From Burkholderia cepacia ATCC 25416 (GTDB lineage: Bacteria; Pseudomonadota; Gammaproteobacteria; Burkholderiales; Burkholderiaceae), in contig NZ_CP012982.1 in the NCBI RefSeq assembly GCF_001411495.1, positions 1,302,001 to 1,366,000 on the forward strand: a stretch of 64,000 nt of DNA, written 5' to 3'. Position 1 is the stretch's first letter, and each line of letters starts with the position of its first letter. A model generated the notes under the pieces. The model worked only from the letters and a program-made list of their open reading frames with translations. It had not been told where the DNA came from and searched no databases. A program made the translations under genes and the position numbers. This document shows positions 20,527-30,585 of the stretch, in pieces.

Positions 20527-21417
20527 ATGCTGACCAGCGATCACATCGACATGCTGCTGACCGTCATCGACGAAGGCTCGTTCTCGGCCGCCGCGCGTGC
20601 GCTCGGCCGCACGCCGTCGGCGATCAGCATGGCGATCGCGAACCTCGAGGCCGAACTCGACCTCGTGCTGTTCGACCGCGGCACGCGCGAGCCGACGCCG
20701 ACCGCCGCAATGGCCGCGCTGCTGCCCGACGCGCGCGCGATCGCCGAACGGCTGCATGCGCTGCGTGCGCATGCGCAGCACTTGTCGGAGGGTGTCGAGG
20801 ACACGCTGCGACTCGGGCTCGCGGCCGAAATCGATGGTGCGCCGATTGCGCGCGCGCTGGCCGCCGTCGCCGCGAAATATCCGGCGCTCGCGGTCAGCGT
20901 CGTCACCGCACCGCAGGATGCGATCGTCGACGCGCTGCATCGCGGGGCCGTCGATCTTTGCGTCGCGTACGGCGGGCTCGATCTTCATCCGCAGGAACAG
21001 ATTCACGCGCTGTGGACCGAGACGCTGATCGCGGTCGCCGCGCCCGGCCATCCGGCGATTGCCGAAGCCGCGCATCCGGAGGCGATCGAGCGCTTGTCGG
21101 GGTTTCGGCAGATCGTGATCGCCGATCCGGAGCGGCCGCTCACCGACGTGCGGCCGCTTATCGGCAACCGCACGTGGAAAGTGACCGACATGGCGACCGC
21201 GATCGCGCTCGTGAAGGCCGGTCATGGCTGGGCGAACTTGCCGGAATCGATCATCGACCGGTATGTGGCGGACGGCGAACTCGCACCGCTCGTGTTCGCG
21301 AACATTCGCAACGGGCTGCCGCTGCCTGTGTATTGGCGGCGGCCGAAACATACGGGGCTCGGCAAGGCCGCCGGGGAACTCTTGCGGGCACTGCGGGCTG
21401 AAGACAGTCCGCATTGA
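20527..21417 (+). CDS. LysR-type regulator, probable controller of the PACE gene
   Basis: A 296-residue LysR-type transcriptional regulator. The winged helix-turn-helix occupies residues 4-62 (GSFSAAARALGRTPSAISMAIANLEAEL begins at 17), followed by a two-lobed effector domain. Its ATG is preceded by GGAGG at a good distance. It is divergent from the PACE efflux gene with 101 bases between the starts, the same arrangement as AceR/AceI, so activation of efflux by the drug is the likely role. The effector is unknown. Confidence 0.93.
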   Translation: MLTSDHIDMLLTVIDEGSFSAAARALGRTPSAISMAIANLEAELDLVLFDRGTREPTPTAAMAALLPDARAIAERLHALRAHAQHLSEGVEDTLRLGLAAEIDGAPIARALAAVAAKYPALAVSVVTAPQDAIVDALHRGAVDLCVAYGGLDLHPQEQIHALWTETLIAVAAPGHPAIAEAAHPEAIERLSGFRQIVIADPERPLTDVRPLIGNRTWKVTDMATAIALVKAGHGWANLPESIIDRYVADGELAPLVFANIRNGLPLPVYWRRPKHTGLGKAAGELLRALRAEDSPH

Positions 21418-21568
21418 GCGGTGCGGCGATGGCGTCGCCACACCGTCCGTCAACGCCGGACGACTTGACCGTTAGTTGCAGTCACTGGACCACCACCGCG
21501 CGCTCGGCGCCGGAAACGCGTTCCCGGTCATCGCTCGACCTGCCCGACCATGCCGACCGTGAGGCGGG

Positions 21569-22504
21569 TCATACGACCGTGATGGCGAGCTCCTCCGCAT
21601 ACGCCTCCAACCGGTCGCCTACCCGCAACTTAAGGACATCGATGAACCGTTTGATCTTCGCGTCGACGAACTGACGGGACGAATACACCGCATAGACGTT
21701 GCGCTGGGCGGTGTGGAATTCAGGCAGCACGCGAACGAGCGATCCTTTACGCAAATCGTCGATTGCCGAGAAGGCGGCGATCAGCCCGATCCCCGCGCCC
21801 TCGCGCAGTACCGTGGACATCGCATCCATGTCGTTGACGCTGAAGTGCGATCCCGCCGGACGATACACCGCCTCGCCGGCCCTGCCTTGCAGACGCCATT
21901 CGTCGGGCGCGTAATCGACCGTGCTCAGGAGCACACATGTGTGGTCGACGAGCTCTTCCACGCACGCGGGAGCCGGACGATGCGCCAGATACTCGGGCGA
22001 CGCCGCCAGAACGCAATGGCTGACGCCGATCTTCTGGCTCACATACGCCGAGTCCGGCAGCGTGCGCGCAATCACGATCGCCACGTCGAGTTGCTCTTCG
22101 AGCAGGTTCGGCATCCGCTGCGACAGCATGAGATCGACCGATACCTCCGGGTATGCGTTCCGATAGGCAAGCACGGCTTGCGAAACGAGTTGACGGCCTA
22201 ATCCCGGCACCGCATGCACGCGCAACACGCCGCGCGGCTCCAGCAGCGCATCGCGCGCTTCCGCTTCTGCCCGTTCGATGTCCGAGAGGATCGCAACGCT
22301 GCGCTCGTAAAAACGTCGCCCCGCATCGGTGACGACGAGCCGTCGCGTCGAGCGCTGCAGCAACCGCGTGTTGAGATTGTCCTCGAGTACCGAGACCGCT
22401 CGGGAAATGTTGCCGACCGTCGTATCGAGGTGGTTTGCGACAGCCGTGAAACTGCCCATCTCGACCACCTTCGCAAACACCGACATGGTGTGAACCTTGT
22501 CCAT
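21569..22504 (-). CDS. LysR-type regulator of the aldehyde dehydrogenase operon
   Basis: A 311-residue LysR-type regulator of the common CrgA/AaeR-like branch that begins MDKVHTMSVFAKVVEMGSF. The helix-turn-helix is at residues 1-60 and the substrate-binding domain at about 90-300. It is divergent from the aldehyde dehydrogenase/CMD/quinone oxidoreductase operon and probably regulates it. The 377-base shared upstream region contains a 10-base palindrome CCGAGCTCGG at 22769-22778 that could be part of the operator. The inducer is not known. Confidence 0.92.
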   Translation of the reverse strand: MDKVHTMSVFAKVVEMGSFTAVANHLDTTVGNISRAVSVLEDNLNTRLLQRSTRRLVVTDAGRRFYERSVAILSDIERAEAEARDALLEPRGVLRVHAVPGLGRQLVSQAVLAYRNAYPEVSVDLMLSQRMPNLLEEQLDVAIVIARTLPDSAYVSQKIGVSHCVLAASPEYLAHRPAPACVEELVDHTCVLLSTVDYAPDEWRLQGRAGEAVYRPAGSHFSVNDMDAMSTVLREGAGIGLIAAFSAIDDLRKGSLVRVLPEFHTAQRNVYAVYSSRQFVDAKIKRFIDVLKLRVGDRLEAYAEELAITVV

Positions 22505-22881
22505 TACGCACCCTGGTTTTGAATTGATCTCCGAATCGCTGCGTTTCGGCCCGCGCGAGCCTGTTGATCATAGGGCCCGCGCCTGCTTCGTGCAGTCAGC
22601 GCGCAATCCCTTGTCGTTTTCGCGCATCCTTTCAATTCACCTTCATTCTGGCAGGGGATTTTCCCTCCCGAGACAAGATTCATTCTTTCCGGCCCCTCTA
22701 AGTTGCCGCCCGCTTCACGCCTAGACTGGGTCCCGAAGTCAGGCAATCAGAACGCGGAAGTATCGAACCCGAGCTCGGCCCGCCACGGCGAATCGTCCAG
22801 ATACGGCGTGGCGCAGGTTCCCCTGTCCGGCTCGTGGCGAACACACATCGAATCGTAATCCTAACCATAGAGGCTAATACC
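22505..22881. other. Divergent intergenic region between LysR and ALDH genes
   Basis: No gene is seen in these 377 bases. The only clear symmetry is the palindrome CCGAGCTCGG at 22769-22778. The part nearest the dehydrogenase gene holds AGAGG about eight bases before its ATG. Promoter hexamers cannot be assigned with confidence. Confidence 0.5.
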
Positions 22882-24318
22882 ATGGACATCAGTTACGACG
22901 CGCTTCATCTTTTCATCAACGGCGAATGGATCGGTGCGAGCGAACGCGAAACGGCGCCGGTGATCAACCCCGCCACGCAAATCGAGATCGGGCGCGTCCC
23001 GCTGGCGACGGCAGCCGATCTGGATCGCGCCCTGCAGGCCACCGCACCGGCTTTTGACGTCTGGCGCAACACCGTGCCTGCCGAACGCGCGCGCATTCTG
23101 AAGCGTGCGGCGGAACTGATGCGCGAGCGCGCCGAGCACATCGCGACCGTCATGACGCTCGAGGAAGGCAAACCACTGGCAGAAAGCCGCGACGAAGTCC
23201 TGCGTGCCGCCGACTATTTCGAATGGTTCGCCGAAGAGGCTCGACGTATCGACGGCCGCGTGGTGCCATCCAACCGCCCGGGCGTGCAACAGCTCGTGAA
23301 AAAACAGGCGATCGGGCCCGTCGCCGCATTCACGCCATGGAATTTTCCCGCGATCACCCCGGCGCGCAAGCTCTCCGCCGCACTCGCCGCCGGATGCAGC
23401 GTCATCATCAAACCCGGCGAGGAAAGCCCCGCAACGGCGCTCGCGCTGGCACGTGCACTGGACGACGCCGGTTTGCCGAAGGGCGTGCTTCAAGTCGTAT
23501 TCGGCGTGCCCGACCAGGTGTCGAAGCATCTGATCGCTTCCCCGGTCATCCGGAAGGTGACGTTCACGGGCTCGGTACCGATCGGCCGCCTGCTGTCGGC
23601 GCGTGCCGCCGAAGGCGTCAAACCCATCACGCTGGAGCTGGGCGGACACGGGCCCGTCCTCGTATTCAACGACGCGGATGTCGAGAAGGCCGCGGTCGAC
23701 GGTGCGGCGAACCGCTTTCGCGGTACAGGCCAGGTCTGCATCTCGTCGACGCGCTTCCTGATCCAGCGCGAAGTCTACGACGCGTTCGTCGGGCACTTCG
23801 TGCGCGCCACCCAGGCCCTCAAGGTCGGGAATGGCATGGATGCCGGCACGCAGGTCGGGCCGCTGGCCAATCCGCGCCAGCTTGCCAAGATGGAAGAACT
23901 CATCGCCGATGCGGTGGAACGTGGCGCAATGGTCCTCGCCGGCGGAAAGCGCATCGAGGGCGAAGGATATTTCTTCGAACCCACGGTCCTCGCCGACGTA
24001 CCGAAGGACGCGCGCGTGATGCATGAAGAACCGTTCGGCCCGATCGCGGTGCTGATGCGCTTCGATGCCCTCGCCGACGGGCTCGCCGAAGCGAACCGGT
24101 TGCCGTACGGGCTCTCCGCCTATGCGTTCACGCGCAGCGCGCGCACGGCCATTGATGTCGCGGACGGTCTGGAAGCCGGGATGATCGGCATCAACCAGTA
24201 CCGCATCGTGTCGACCGAACTGCCGTTCGGCGGCATGAAGGAAAGCGGCCACGGCTCGGAAGGCGGCACCGAGGGCATCGAGTACTACCTCACGCACAAG
24301 TTCATCAGCCAGGCTTGA
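22882..24318 (+). CDS. NAD(P)-dependent aldehyde dehydrogenase, succinate-semialdehyde type
   Basis: A 478-residue aldehyde dehydrogenase. The catalytic Cys286 lies in GQVCISSTRF, the general-base Glu in ITLELGGHGP, and the nucleotide-binding TPWNFP and FTGSVPIGRLL stretches are present. It most resembles succinate-semialdehyde or similar short-chain semialdehyde dehydrogenases. The ATG at 22882 has AGAGG upstream. It is the first gene of a three-gene operon with a carboxymuconolactone-decarboxylase family protein and a PIG3-like quinone oxidoreductase. The operon probably degrades a small organic acid or aldehyde; the actual substrate is unknown. Confidence 0.9.
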   Translation: MDISYDALHLFINGEWIGASERETAPVINPATQIEIGRVPLATAADLDRALQATAPAFDVWRNTVPAERARILKRAAELMRERAEHIATVMTLEEGKPLAESRDEVLRAADYFEWFAEEARRIDGRVVPSNRPGVQQLVKKQAIGPVAAFTPWNFPAITPARKLSAALAAGCSVIIKPGEESPATALALARALDDAGLPKGVLQVVFGVPDQVSKHLIASPVIRKVTFTGSVPIGRLLSARAAEGVKPITLELGGHGPVLVFNDADVEKAAVDGAANRFRGTGQVCISSTRFLIQREVYDAFVGHFVRATQALKVGNGMDAGTQVGPLANPRQLAKMEELIADAVERGAMVLAGGKRIEGEGYFFEPTVLADVPKDARVMHEEPFGPIAVLMRFDALADGLAEANRLPYGLSAYAFTRSARTAIDVADGLEAGMIGINQYRIVSTELPFGGMKESGHGSEGGTEGIEYYLTHKFISQA

Positions 24319-24330
24319 AGGAGTATCGCC

Positions 24331-24708
24331 ATGTCTCATACGCATTTCGACAGTCCGCGCGAGGCCGCGCGGGCCTTCACGCCGACGCTCTCGGCATTCG
24401 TCGACGACACGCTCTATCCGCGCATCTGGAGCGATCCGTCGCTCGCGCCGCGCGACCGCAGCCTCGTGACCGTCGCCGCCCTGATCGCGGGGGGCCATCT
24501 CGACGAGTTGCCGGCGCACCTGCGGCGCGCGTTGACGAACGGCGTCACCCGCGAAGAGCTCTCCGCGGCAATCACTCACCTCGCGTTCTACGCCGGGTTT
24601 CCCGCAGCGATTTCCGCTTCGGCCGTGGCGCAGGCAACGCTGGGCGCACAACCTCGGCCCGACGATCTCGCCGGTCATTCAGCTCCCGCACAGGAAGGTG
24701 TGAAATGA
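24331..24708 (+). CDS. Carboxymuconolactone decarboxylase family protein
   Basis: A 125-residue single-domain CMD/AhpD-fold protein. The core motif PRDRSLVTVAALIAGGHLDELPAHLRRAL is visible from about residue 40, followed by GVTREELSAAITHLAFYAGFP. The CxxC pair of AhpD is absent, so it is not a peroxidase of that type and is closer to the decarboxylase/isomerase group. It starts 12 bases after the dehydrogenase stop with AAGGAG upstream, and overlaps the next gene by ATGA. It is translationally coupled with both and probably acts in the same pathway. Confidence 0.88.
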   Translation: MSHTHFDSPREAARAFTPTLSAFVDDTLYPRIWSDPSLAPRDRSLVTVAALIAGGHLDELPAHLRRALTNGVTREELSAAITHLAFYAGFPAAISASAVAQATLGAQPRPDDLAGHSAPAQEGVK

Positions 24709-25700
24709 AAGCCATCACATTCAAGGAATTCGGCGAGGCCGAGGTTCTCCAATTGGCCGAAGTCCCGGCACCCGAGGTTCGCCCCGACGATCTACTGGTA
24801 CGCGTTCATGCCGCGGGCGTGAATCGCGCGGATCTGACGCATCGGCGAGGCGGATACGGCCGGCCCAATTTCGGCGACTCCACCCTCATGGGGCTCGAAA
24901 TCGCCGGCGAGGTGATCGAGACGGGCAGCGCCGTGCAGGGCTACGAGGTGGGTGATCGTGTAATGGGCGTCGTGGGCGGCGGGGCCTATGCGGAACTGGC
25001 GCGCATCGACTGGAGAATGGCGATGCCCATTCCGGCAACGATCGACTACGTGCACGCGGCTGCCATACCGGAAGTTTTCGTCACTGCGCACGAAGCGTTG
25101 TTGCATCTGGGCCGCTTGCAACGCGGCGATTCGGTGCTGATTCACGCAGCGGCGGGCGGGGTGGGTTCCGCGGCGGTCCAGCTCGCCTACGCAACCGGCG
25201 CGACGATATTCGCGACCGCCGAAGCGTCGAAACTGGAACGGATCGTTCAACTCGGCGTGGACCATGCGATCGACTACAAGGCGCAGGATTTTTCGGAAGT
25301 CGTCGCAAGCAGGACAGGCAAACGCGGTGTCGACGTCGTCATCGACTTCGTGGGCGCGCCGTATTTTTCGCGGAATGTCGCGTCATTGGCAAACGGCGGC
25401 CGGCTGGTGCAGGTCGGCATACTCGGCGGCGGCGGTGACGTGAGCGTTGCGCTCGATCAGATCCTGTACCGTCATCTGCAAATCATCGGCACGGTGATGA
25501 AGTCGCGCGACCCGCGCGAGAAACACGCGATGGTTCGGCGATTTCGCGAACATTGGCTGGACCGCTTTGCGGGAGGCGCGGGTCTCGAACCGGTCGTCGA
25601 CAGCGTGTTTCCTCTCGCCGATGCCGCGGCGGCTCATCGACGGATGGAGTCGGCCGCGAACGTAGGCAAGATCATCCTGACGATGAGCGAAAACGCGTGA
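24705..25700 (+). CDS. PIG3-like NAD(P)H quinone oxidoreductase (MDR superfamily)
   Basis: A 331-residue zinc-free medium-chain dehydrogenase/reductase of the quinone oxidoreductase (PIG3/TP53I3) type. It has AAGVNRADLTHRRGGY near residue 33 and the Rossmann motif HAAAGGVGSAAVQLA near residue 145. It reduces quinones or enone groups with NADPH. It overlaps the CMD gene as ATGA and is the last gene of the operon. A very strong terminator follows 10 bases after the stop. Confidence 0.9.
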   Translation: MKAITFKEFGEAEVLQLAEVPAPEVRPDDLLVRVHAAGVNRADLTHRRGGYGRPNFGDSTLMGLEIAGEVIETGSAVQGYEVGDRVMGVVGGGAYAELARIDWRMAMPIPATIDYVHAAAIPEVFVTAHEALLHLGRLQRGDSVLIHAAAGGVGSAAVQLAYATGATIFATAEASKLERIVQLGVDHAIDYKAQDFSEVVASRTGKRGVDVVIDFVGAPYFSRNVASLANGGRLVQVGILGGGGDVSVALDQILYRHLQIIGTVMKSRDPREKHAMVRRFREHWLDRFAGGAGLEPVVDSVFPLADAAAAHRRMESAANVGKIILTMSENA

Positions 25701-25710
25701 CGCCATAAAA

Positions 25711-25748
25711 AACCCCGGCATGCAGACCTGAGCCTGCATGCCGGGGTT
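25711..25748. terminator. Strong bidirectional Rho-independent terminator
   Basis: A perfect 15-bp stem (AACCCCGGCATGCAG paired with CTGCATGCCGGGGTT) has an 8-base loop. It is preceded by AAAAAA on the plus strand, giving a U-run for leftward transcripts, and followed by TTCTT for rightward ones. It sits between the convergent ends of the quinone oxidoreductase gene and opcM. Confidence 0.93.
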
Positions 25749-25793
25749 CTTCGCTTCACTGCCGGCGAGCGACGATTCGCCCGCCGTTCGCGC

Positions 25794-27329
25794 TCAACGC
25801 GCGGCGACTTCCGCCTTGACGGACGCCGCATCGCCGACCGCCGTCGGCGCGGGCCCCCATCCGCCGCCGAGCGCGCGGATCAGGTTGACGGTCGACACGG
25901 CCTGCGCCCCGGTGAGCTGGTTCGCCTGCAGTTGCGACTGCAGCACCGAGCGCTCGCTGTCGATGACGTCGAGATAGGCGACTTCACCTTCCTGATACTG
26001 CGTGCGCGACAACGTCGCCGCGCGCCGCGACGCATTGACGGCCGCATCCTGCGCGCGGATCTGGTCGTCGAGCAGGCGCAGGTCGGCGAGATTGTCCTCG
26101 ACCTCGCGGAACGCGACGAGCACCTGCTGCCGGTAGTTCGCGACCTGCTCGTCGTACTGCGCGCGCGCCTGCTGCACGCCTGCCGCACGGCGTCCGCCGT
26201 CGAACAGCGGCAGCGTCAGCGCGGTGCCCGCGAACGGCCCGAGCAGGAACGTGCGGCTCGACCACAGGAACAAGTTGCCGAGCGTCGACGCCTCATAGCC
26301 GAACGCCCCCGTGATGTCGAGCTTCGGGAAATACGCCGACTTCGCGAGGCCGATCCGCGCGTTCGCGGCCGCCATCGCGCGCTCGGCCGCCGACACGTCC
26401 GGACGGCGTTCGAGCAGCGCGGACGGCAGGCCCGGCGGCACCTTCACCGCGACCGGCACGATCGGCGTTTCCTTGAACGCGAAATCCGCGGGCGCCTTGC
26501 CGAGCAGGATCGCGAGCGCATGCTCGGATGCCGCGCGCCGGCGCGCGACGCCGACCGCATCGGCCTGCGCGCTGGCCAGCTCGTTCTTCGCGCGCGACAC
26601 GTCGAGCTCGCTGATGTCGCCTTCGTTGAAGCGGCGCTGCACGAGCTGCAGTGCCTGCTCGCGCAACTCCACCGTGCGGCGGTACAGGTCCTGGTCGGAG
26701 TCAAGCTGGCGCAGTTCGAAATAGTTCTGCGCGACGTCCGCCTGCAGCGCGAGCTGCACCGAACGGAACAGCGCTTCGCTCTGCGCCTGGTCGGCACGCG
26801 ACGCCTCGACGTTGCGGCCGACACGGCCGAACAGGTCGGCTTCGTAGGACACCGTCCCCTGCGCGCGCCACAGCGTCGCGTTGGTCGGGCCCGTGCCCTG
26901 CGGCTGGAACTGCGACGCCGACGACAGCCCTTCGCGCGTCGGCCCGAACCCGGCGCCGATCTGCGGGAACCATTGCGAGCGCGCCGAACGCGTCGCCGCG
27001 CGCGCTTCCTCGACCCGCGCCGCCGCGGCTTTCAGGTTCTGGTTCGCGGCGAGCGCCTGGGTCTCGAGCGAGTCGAGCACCGGATCGCCGAACACCTTCC
27101 ACCATTCGCCGCGATGTTCGCCGTCCGCCGGCTCGGCCGTCTTCCAGGTGCCGGCCTGCTCGCCGGCGGCGAGCGCCGGCGCTTCCTTGAACGCGGCGGG
27201 CACCGCCGCATCCGGGCGCTTGTAGTCGGGGCCCACCGCGCACGCGGCGAGCAGCGTCGCGAGCAGGGTGCTCGCGGCCGCCACCTTCGCGAAGCGCATC
27301 AGGCCGTTCGTGTTGTGCATGTTGTCCAT
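25794..27329 (-). CDS. opcM: Outer-membrane efflux lipoprotein OpcM (NodT/OprM family)
   Basis: A 511-residue outer-membrane channel of an RND pump, with a lipoprotein signal peptide (LLATLLAAC, lipid-anchored Cys30). Two repeated OEP domains follow, with the hallmark YFELRQLDSDQDLY near residue 205 and ERRPDVSAAERAMAAANARIG near 320. It forms the trimeric tunnel that carries drugs through the outer membrane. The ATG at 27329 is preferred over one six codons upstream because GAGGAT precedes it, 10 bases after the ceoB stop. Gene order identifies it as OpcM (OprC in B. pseudomallei), part of the CeoAB-OpcM pump. Confidence 0.9.
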   Translation of the reverse strand: MDNMHNTNGLMRFAKVAAASTLLATLLAACAVGPDYKRPDAAVPAAFKEAPALAAGEQAGTWKTAEPADGEHRGEWWKVFGDPVLDSLETQALAANQNLKAAAARVEEARAATRSARSQWFPQIGAGFGPTREGLSSASQFQPQGTGPTNATLWRAQGTVSYEADLFGRVGRNVEASRADQAQSEALFRSVQLALQADVAQNYFELRQLDSDQDLYRRTVELREQALQLVQRRFNEGDISELDVSRAKNELASAQADAVGVARRRAASEHALAILLGKAPADFAFKETPIVPVAVKVPPGLPSALLERRPDVSAAERAMAAANARIGLAKSAYFPKLDITGAFGYEASTLGNLFLWSSRTFLLGPFAGTALTLPLFDGGRRAAGVQQARAQYDEQVANYRQQVLVAFREVEDNLADLRLLDDQIRAQDAAVNASRRAATLSRTQYQEGEVAYLDVIDSERSVLQSQLQANQLTGAQAVSTVNLIRALGGGWGPAPTAVGDAASVKAEVAAR

Positions 27330-27339
27330 CTTTTTATCC

Positions 27340-30300
27340 TCAAGCATCCGAAGCCGGTACGCCCTGGGCCGGCACGCCGTAGCCGGACGAGTCCTTGCCC
27401 GCGACGTGGATCTTGCCGCCTGCCAGCGTACGCAACACGACGTAGAACACCGGCGTCAGCATCAGCCCGAACAGCGTCACGCCCAGCATCCCGAAGAACA
27501 CCGCGACACCCATCGCATGGCGCATTTCCGAACCGGCCCCCGTCGACGTGACGAGCGGCACGACGCCCATGATGAACGCGATCGACGTCATCAGAATCGG
27601 GCGCAGCCGCAGCCGGCTCGCCTCGATCGCGGCCTCGAGCGGCGTCCTGCCGTCGTGTTCGAGCTCGCGTGCGAATTCGACGATCAGGATCGCGTTCTTC
27701 GCCGACAGCCCCACCAGCACCATCAAGCCGATCTGCGTGAAGATGTTGTTGTCGCCCTGCGTGAGCCACACGCCCGTCAGCGCCGACAGAATGCTCATCG
27801 GCACGATCAGGATCACCGCGAGCGGCAGCGTCAGGCTTTCATACAGCGCGGCGAGCACGAGGAACACGAGCAGCACGCTGATCGGGAACACATACATCGC
27901 CGAATCGCCGGCAAGGATCTGCTGGTACGTGAGGTCGGTCCACTCGAACCGCACGCCGCGCGGCAGCGTTTCATGCGCGATGCGCTCGATCGCGGCCTGC
28001 GCCTGACCCGACGAGAAGCCCGGCGCCGGGCCGCCGTTGATGTCGGCCGCCGTGTAGCCGTTGTAGCGCACGACCATTTCGGGGCCGAACGTCGGCGTCA
28101 CCGTGACGAGCGACGACAGCGGCACCATCTCGCCCTTGTCGTTGCGCGTCTTCAACTGCAGGATGTCGTCCGCACGCTGGCGGAACGGCGCATCGGCCTG
28201 CACGCGCACCTGGTACACGCGCCCGAAGCGGTTGAAGTCGTTCACGTACAGCGAGCCGAGATACACCTGCATCGTGTTGAACACGTCGGTCACCGGCACG
28301 CCGAGCTGCTTCGCCTTCACGCGGTCGAGATCGACGTTGAGCTGCGGCACGTTGATCTGGTAGCTCGTGAACAACGGGCCGAGTTCCGGCGCCTGCTGCG
28401 CGCGCTTGATGAAGTCGTTGGTCGCATCCGCGAGCCGCGCATAGCCGACCGCACCGCGATCCTCGATCTGCATCTTGAACCCGCCGAGCGTGCCGAGACC
28501 GAGCACCGGCGGCGGCGGGAACACCGCGACGAACGAGTCCTTCATCGCGCTGTACTGCTGGTTCAGCGCACCCGCGATCGCGCCCGCCGACAGCGCCTTG
28601 CCATGCCGTTCCGAGAACGGCTTCAGCGTGACGAACACGATGCCCGCGCTCGAGCTGTTCGTGAAACCGTTCACCGACAGACCCGGGAACGCGACCGCGC
28701 TCTCGACGCCCGGCTGCTTCAGCGCGATCGAGCCCATGTCGCGGATCACCTTCTCGGTACGGTCGAGCGATGCGCCGTTCGGCAGCTGCGCGAATGCGAT
28801 CAGGTATTCCTTGTCCTGCGCGGGCACGAAACCGCCCGGCACGACCTTCGACACCAGCACGGTCGCGCCCACCAGCACGAGGTACACGCCGAGCATCAGC
28901 GTCTTGCGCGACAGCACGCCGCGCACGCCGCGGCCGTAGTTCTCCGCACCGCGATGGAACACCTTGTTGAAGCCGCGGAAGAAGCCGCCGAGCACGCGGT
29001 TCATCACGCGCGTCAGCCAGTCTTCCTTGTCGCCATGCCCCTTCAGCAGGATCGCGGACAGCGCCGGCGACAGCGTCAGCGAGTTGAACGCCGAGATCAC
29101 CGTCGAGATCGCGATGGTCATCGCGAACTGCTTGTAGAACTGGCCGGTCAGGCCCGACATGAACGCGAGCGGCACGAACACGGCGACGAGCGTCAGCGCG
29201 ATCGCGATGATCGGCCCGCTCACTTCCTGCATCGCCTTGTAGGTCGCCTGCCGCGCGTTCATCCCGCTTTCGATGTTGCGCTCGACGTTCTCGACCACCA
29301 CGATCGCATCGTCGACCACGATCCCGATCGCGAGCACCATCCCGAACAATGACAGCGCATTGATCGAATACCCGAATGCGAGCAGCAGCGAGAACGTGCC
29401 GATGATCGACACCGGCACCGCGATCAGCGGAATCAGCGACGCGCGCCAGGTCTGCAGGAACACGATCACGACGATCACGACCAGCGCGATTGCTTCGAGC
29501 AGCGTATGCACGACGGCCTTGATCGACGAACGCACGAACTGCGTCGGGTCATAGACGATCTTGTAGTCGACGCCCGCCGGCATGTCCTGCTTCAGCTCGG
29601 CCATCGTCTTGCGCACTTCGTCCGAGATCTGCAGCGAGTTCGCGCCCGGCGACTGGTTGATCGCCATCGCGACGGCCGGCTTGTTGTCGAGCAGCGAGCG
29701 CAGCCCGTATTCGGATGCGTCGAGCTCGATCCGCGCGATGTCGCGCAGGTGCGTGACGCCGCCGTCCGGCGTGGTCTTCACGACGATGTCGCCGAACTCG
29801 TCTTCCGTCTGCAGACGGCCGCGCGCGTTCACCGACAACTGCAGCGGCGTGCCGGGCAGCGACGGCGACGCGCCGATCACGCCGGCCGCGACCTGCACGT
29901 TCTGCTCGCGGATCGCCTGCACGACGTCCTCGGCCGACAGCCCGCGCTGCGCGACCTTCTGCGGATCGAGCCACACGCGCATCGCGTAGTCGCCCGACCC
30001 CCACAGCTGCACCTGGCCGACGCCCTGGATCCGCGACAGGCGATCCTTCACGTTGATCAGCGCGTAGTTGCGCAGGTAGGTCATGTCGTAGCGGTTGTCC
30101 GGCGAGATCAGGTGGACCACCATCGTCAGCGTCGGCGAGCTCTTCACCGTCGTGATGCCGAGCCGCTGCACGTCTTCCGGCAGGCGCGGCAGCGCCTGGT
30201 TCACGCGGTTCTGCACGAGCTGCGTGGCCTTGTCCGGATCGGTGCCCAGCTTGAACGTGACGGTGATCGTCATGTTGCCGTCGCTGTTCGCCTGCGACTG

Positions 30301-30540
30301 CATGTAGAGCATGTCCTCGACGCCGTTGATCTGTTCTTCAAGCGGCGACGCGACCGTCTCGGCGATCACTTTCGGGTTCGCGCCCGGATACTGCGCCTTC
30401 ACGATCACGGAAGGCGGCACGACTTCCGGATATTCCGAGATCGGCAGCAGGAACATCGCGATCACCCCGCCGAGCAGGATGATCACCGATAGGACTCCTG
30501 CGAAGATCGGCCGGTCGATAAAGAATTTTGAAATGTTCAT
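27340..30540 (-). CDS. ceoB: RND multidrug efflux inner-membrane pump CeoB (MexF/BpeF type)
   Basis: A 1066-residue HAE1-type RND transporter. It has the family start MNISKFFIDRPIFAGVLSV, twelve expected membrane spans in two repeats with large periplasmic loops, and the proton-relay acids in GIVVDDAIVVVENVE (about residue 405). It is closest in style to MexF, BpeF and CeoB, which export chloramphenicol, trimethoprim and fluoroquinolones using the proton gradient. It is encoded between the membrane-fusion protein (45-base gap) and OpcM (10-base gap). The length is complete with no break. Confidence 0.94.
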   Translation of the reverse strand: MNISKFFIDRPIFAGVLSVIILLGGVIAMFLLPISEYPEVVPPSVIVKAQYPGANPKVIAETVASPLEEQINGVEDMLYMQSQANSDGNMTITVTFKLGTDPDKATQLVQNRVNQALPRLPEDVQRLGITTVKSSPTLTMVVHLISPDNRYDMTYLRNYALINVKDRLSRIQGVGQVQLWGSGDYAMRVWLDPQKVAQRGLSAEDVVQAIREQNVQVAAGVIGASPSLPGTPLQLSVNARGRLQTEDEFGDIVVKTTPDGGVTHLRDIARIELDASEYGLRSLLDNKPAVAMAINQSPGANSLQISDEVRKTMAELKQDMPAGVDYKIVYDPTQFVRSSIKAVVHTLLEAIALVVIVVIVFLQTWRASLIPLIAVPVSIIGTFSLLLAFGYSINALSLFGMVLAIGIVVDDAIVVVENVERNIESGMNARQATYKAMQEVSGPIIAIALTLVAVFVPLAFMSGLTGQFYKQFAMTIAISTVISAFNSLTLSPALSAILLKGHGDKEDWLTRVMNRVLGGFFRGFNKVFHRGAENYGRGVRGVLSRKTLMLGVYLVLVGATVLVSKVVPGGFVPAQDKEYLIAFAQLPNGASLDRTEKVIRDMGSIALKQPGVESAVAFPGLSVNGFTNSSSAGIVFVTLKPFSERHGKALSAGAIAGALNQQYSAMKDSFVAVFPPPPVLGLGTLGGFKMQIEDRGAVGYARLADATNDFIKRAQQAPELGPLFTSYQINVPQLNVDLDRVKAKQLGVPVTDVFNTMQVYLGSLYVNDFNRFGRVYQVRVQADAPFRQRADDILQLKTRNDKGEMVPLSSLVTVTPTFGPEMVVRYNGYTAADINGGPAPGFSSGQAQAAIERIAHETLPRGVRFEWTDLTYQQILAGDSAMYVFPISVLLVFLVLAALYESLTLPLAVILIVPMSILSALTGVWLTQGDNNIFTQIGLMVLVGLSAKNAILIVEFARELEHDGRTPLEAAIEASRLRLRPILMTSIAFIMGVVPLVTSTGAGSEMRHAMGVAVFFGMLGVTLFGLMLTPVFYVVLRTLAGGKIHVAGKDSSGYGVPAQGVPASDA

Positions 30541-30585
30541 GTGTGGCTCTGTCTGGTTGAACGCGGATGCGAAGCGGCGGGCCGC

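Noticed and set aside
22882..24318. Reading the aldehyde dehydrogenase as a second GabD
   Set aside because: It clearly differs from the GabD encoded beside gabT and has CMD and quinone-oxidoreductase partners, so another semialdehyde is more likely.
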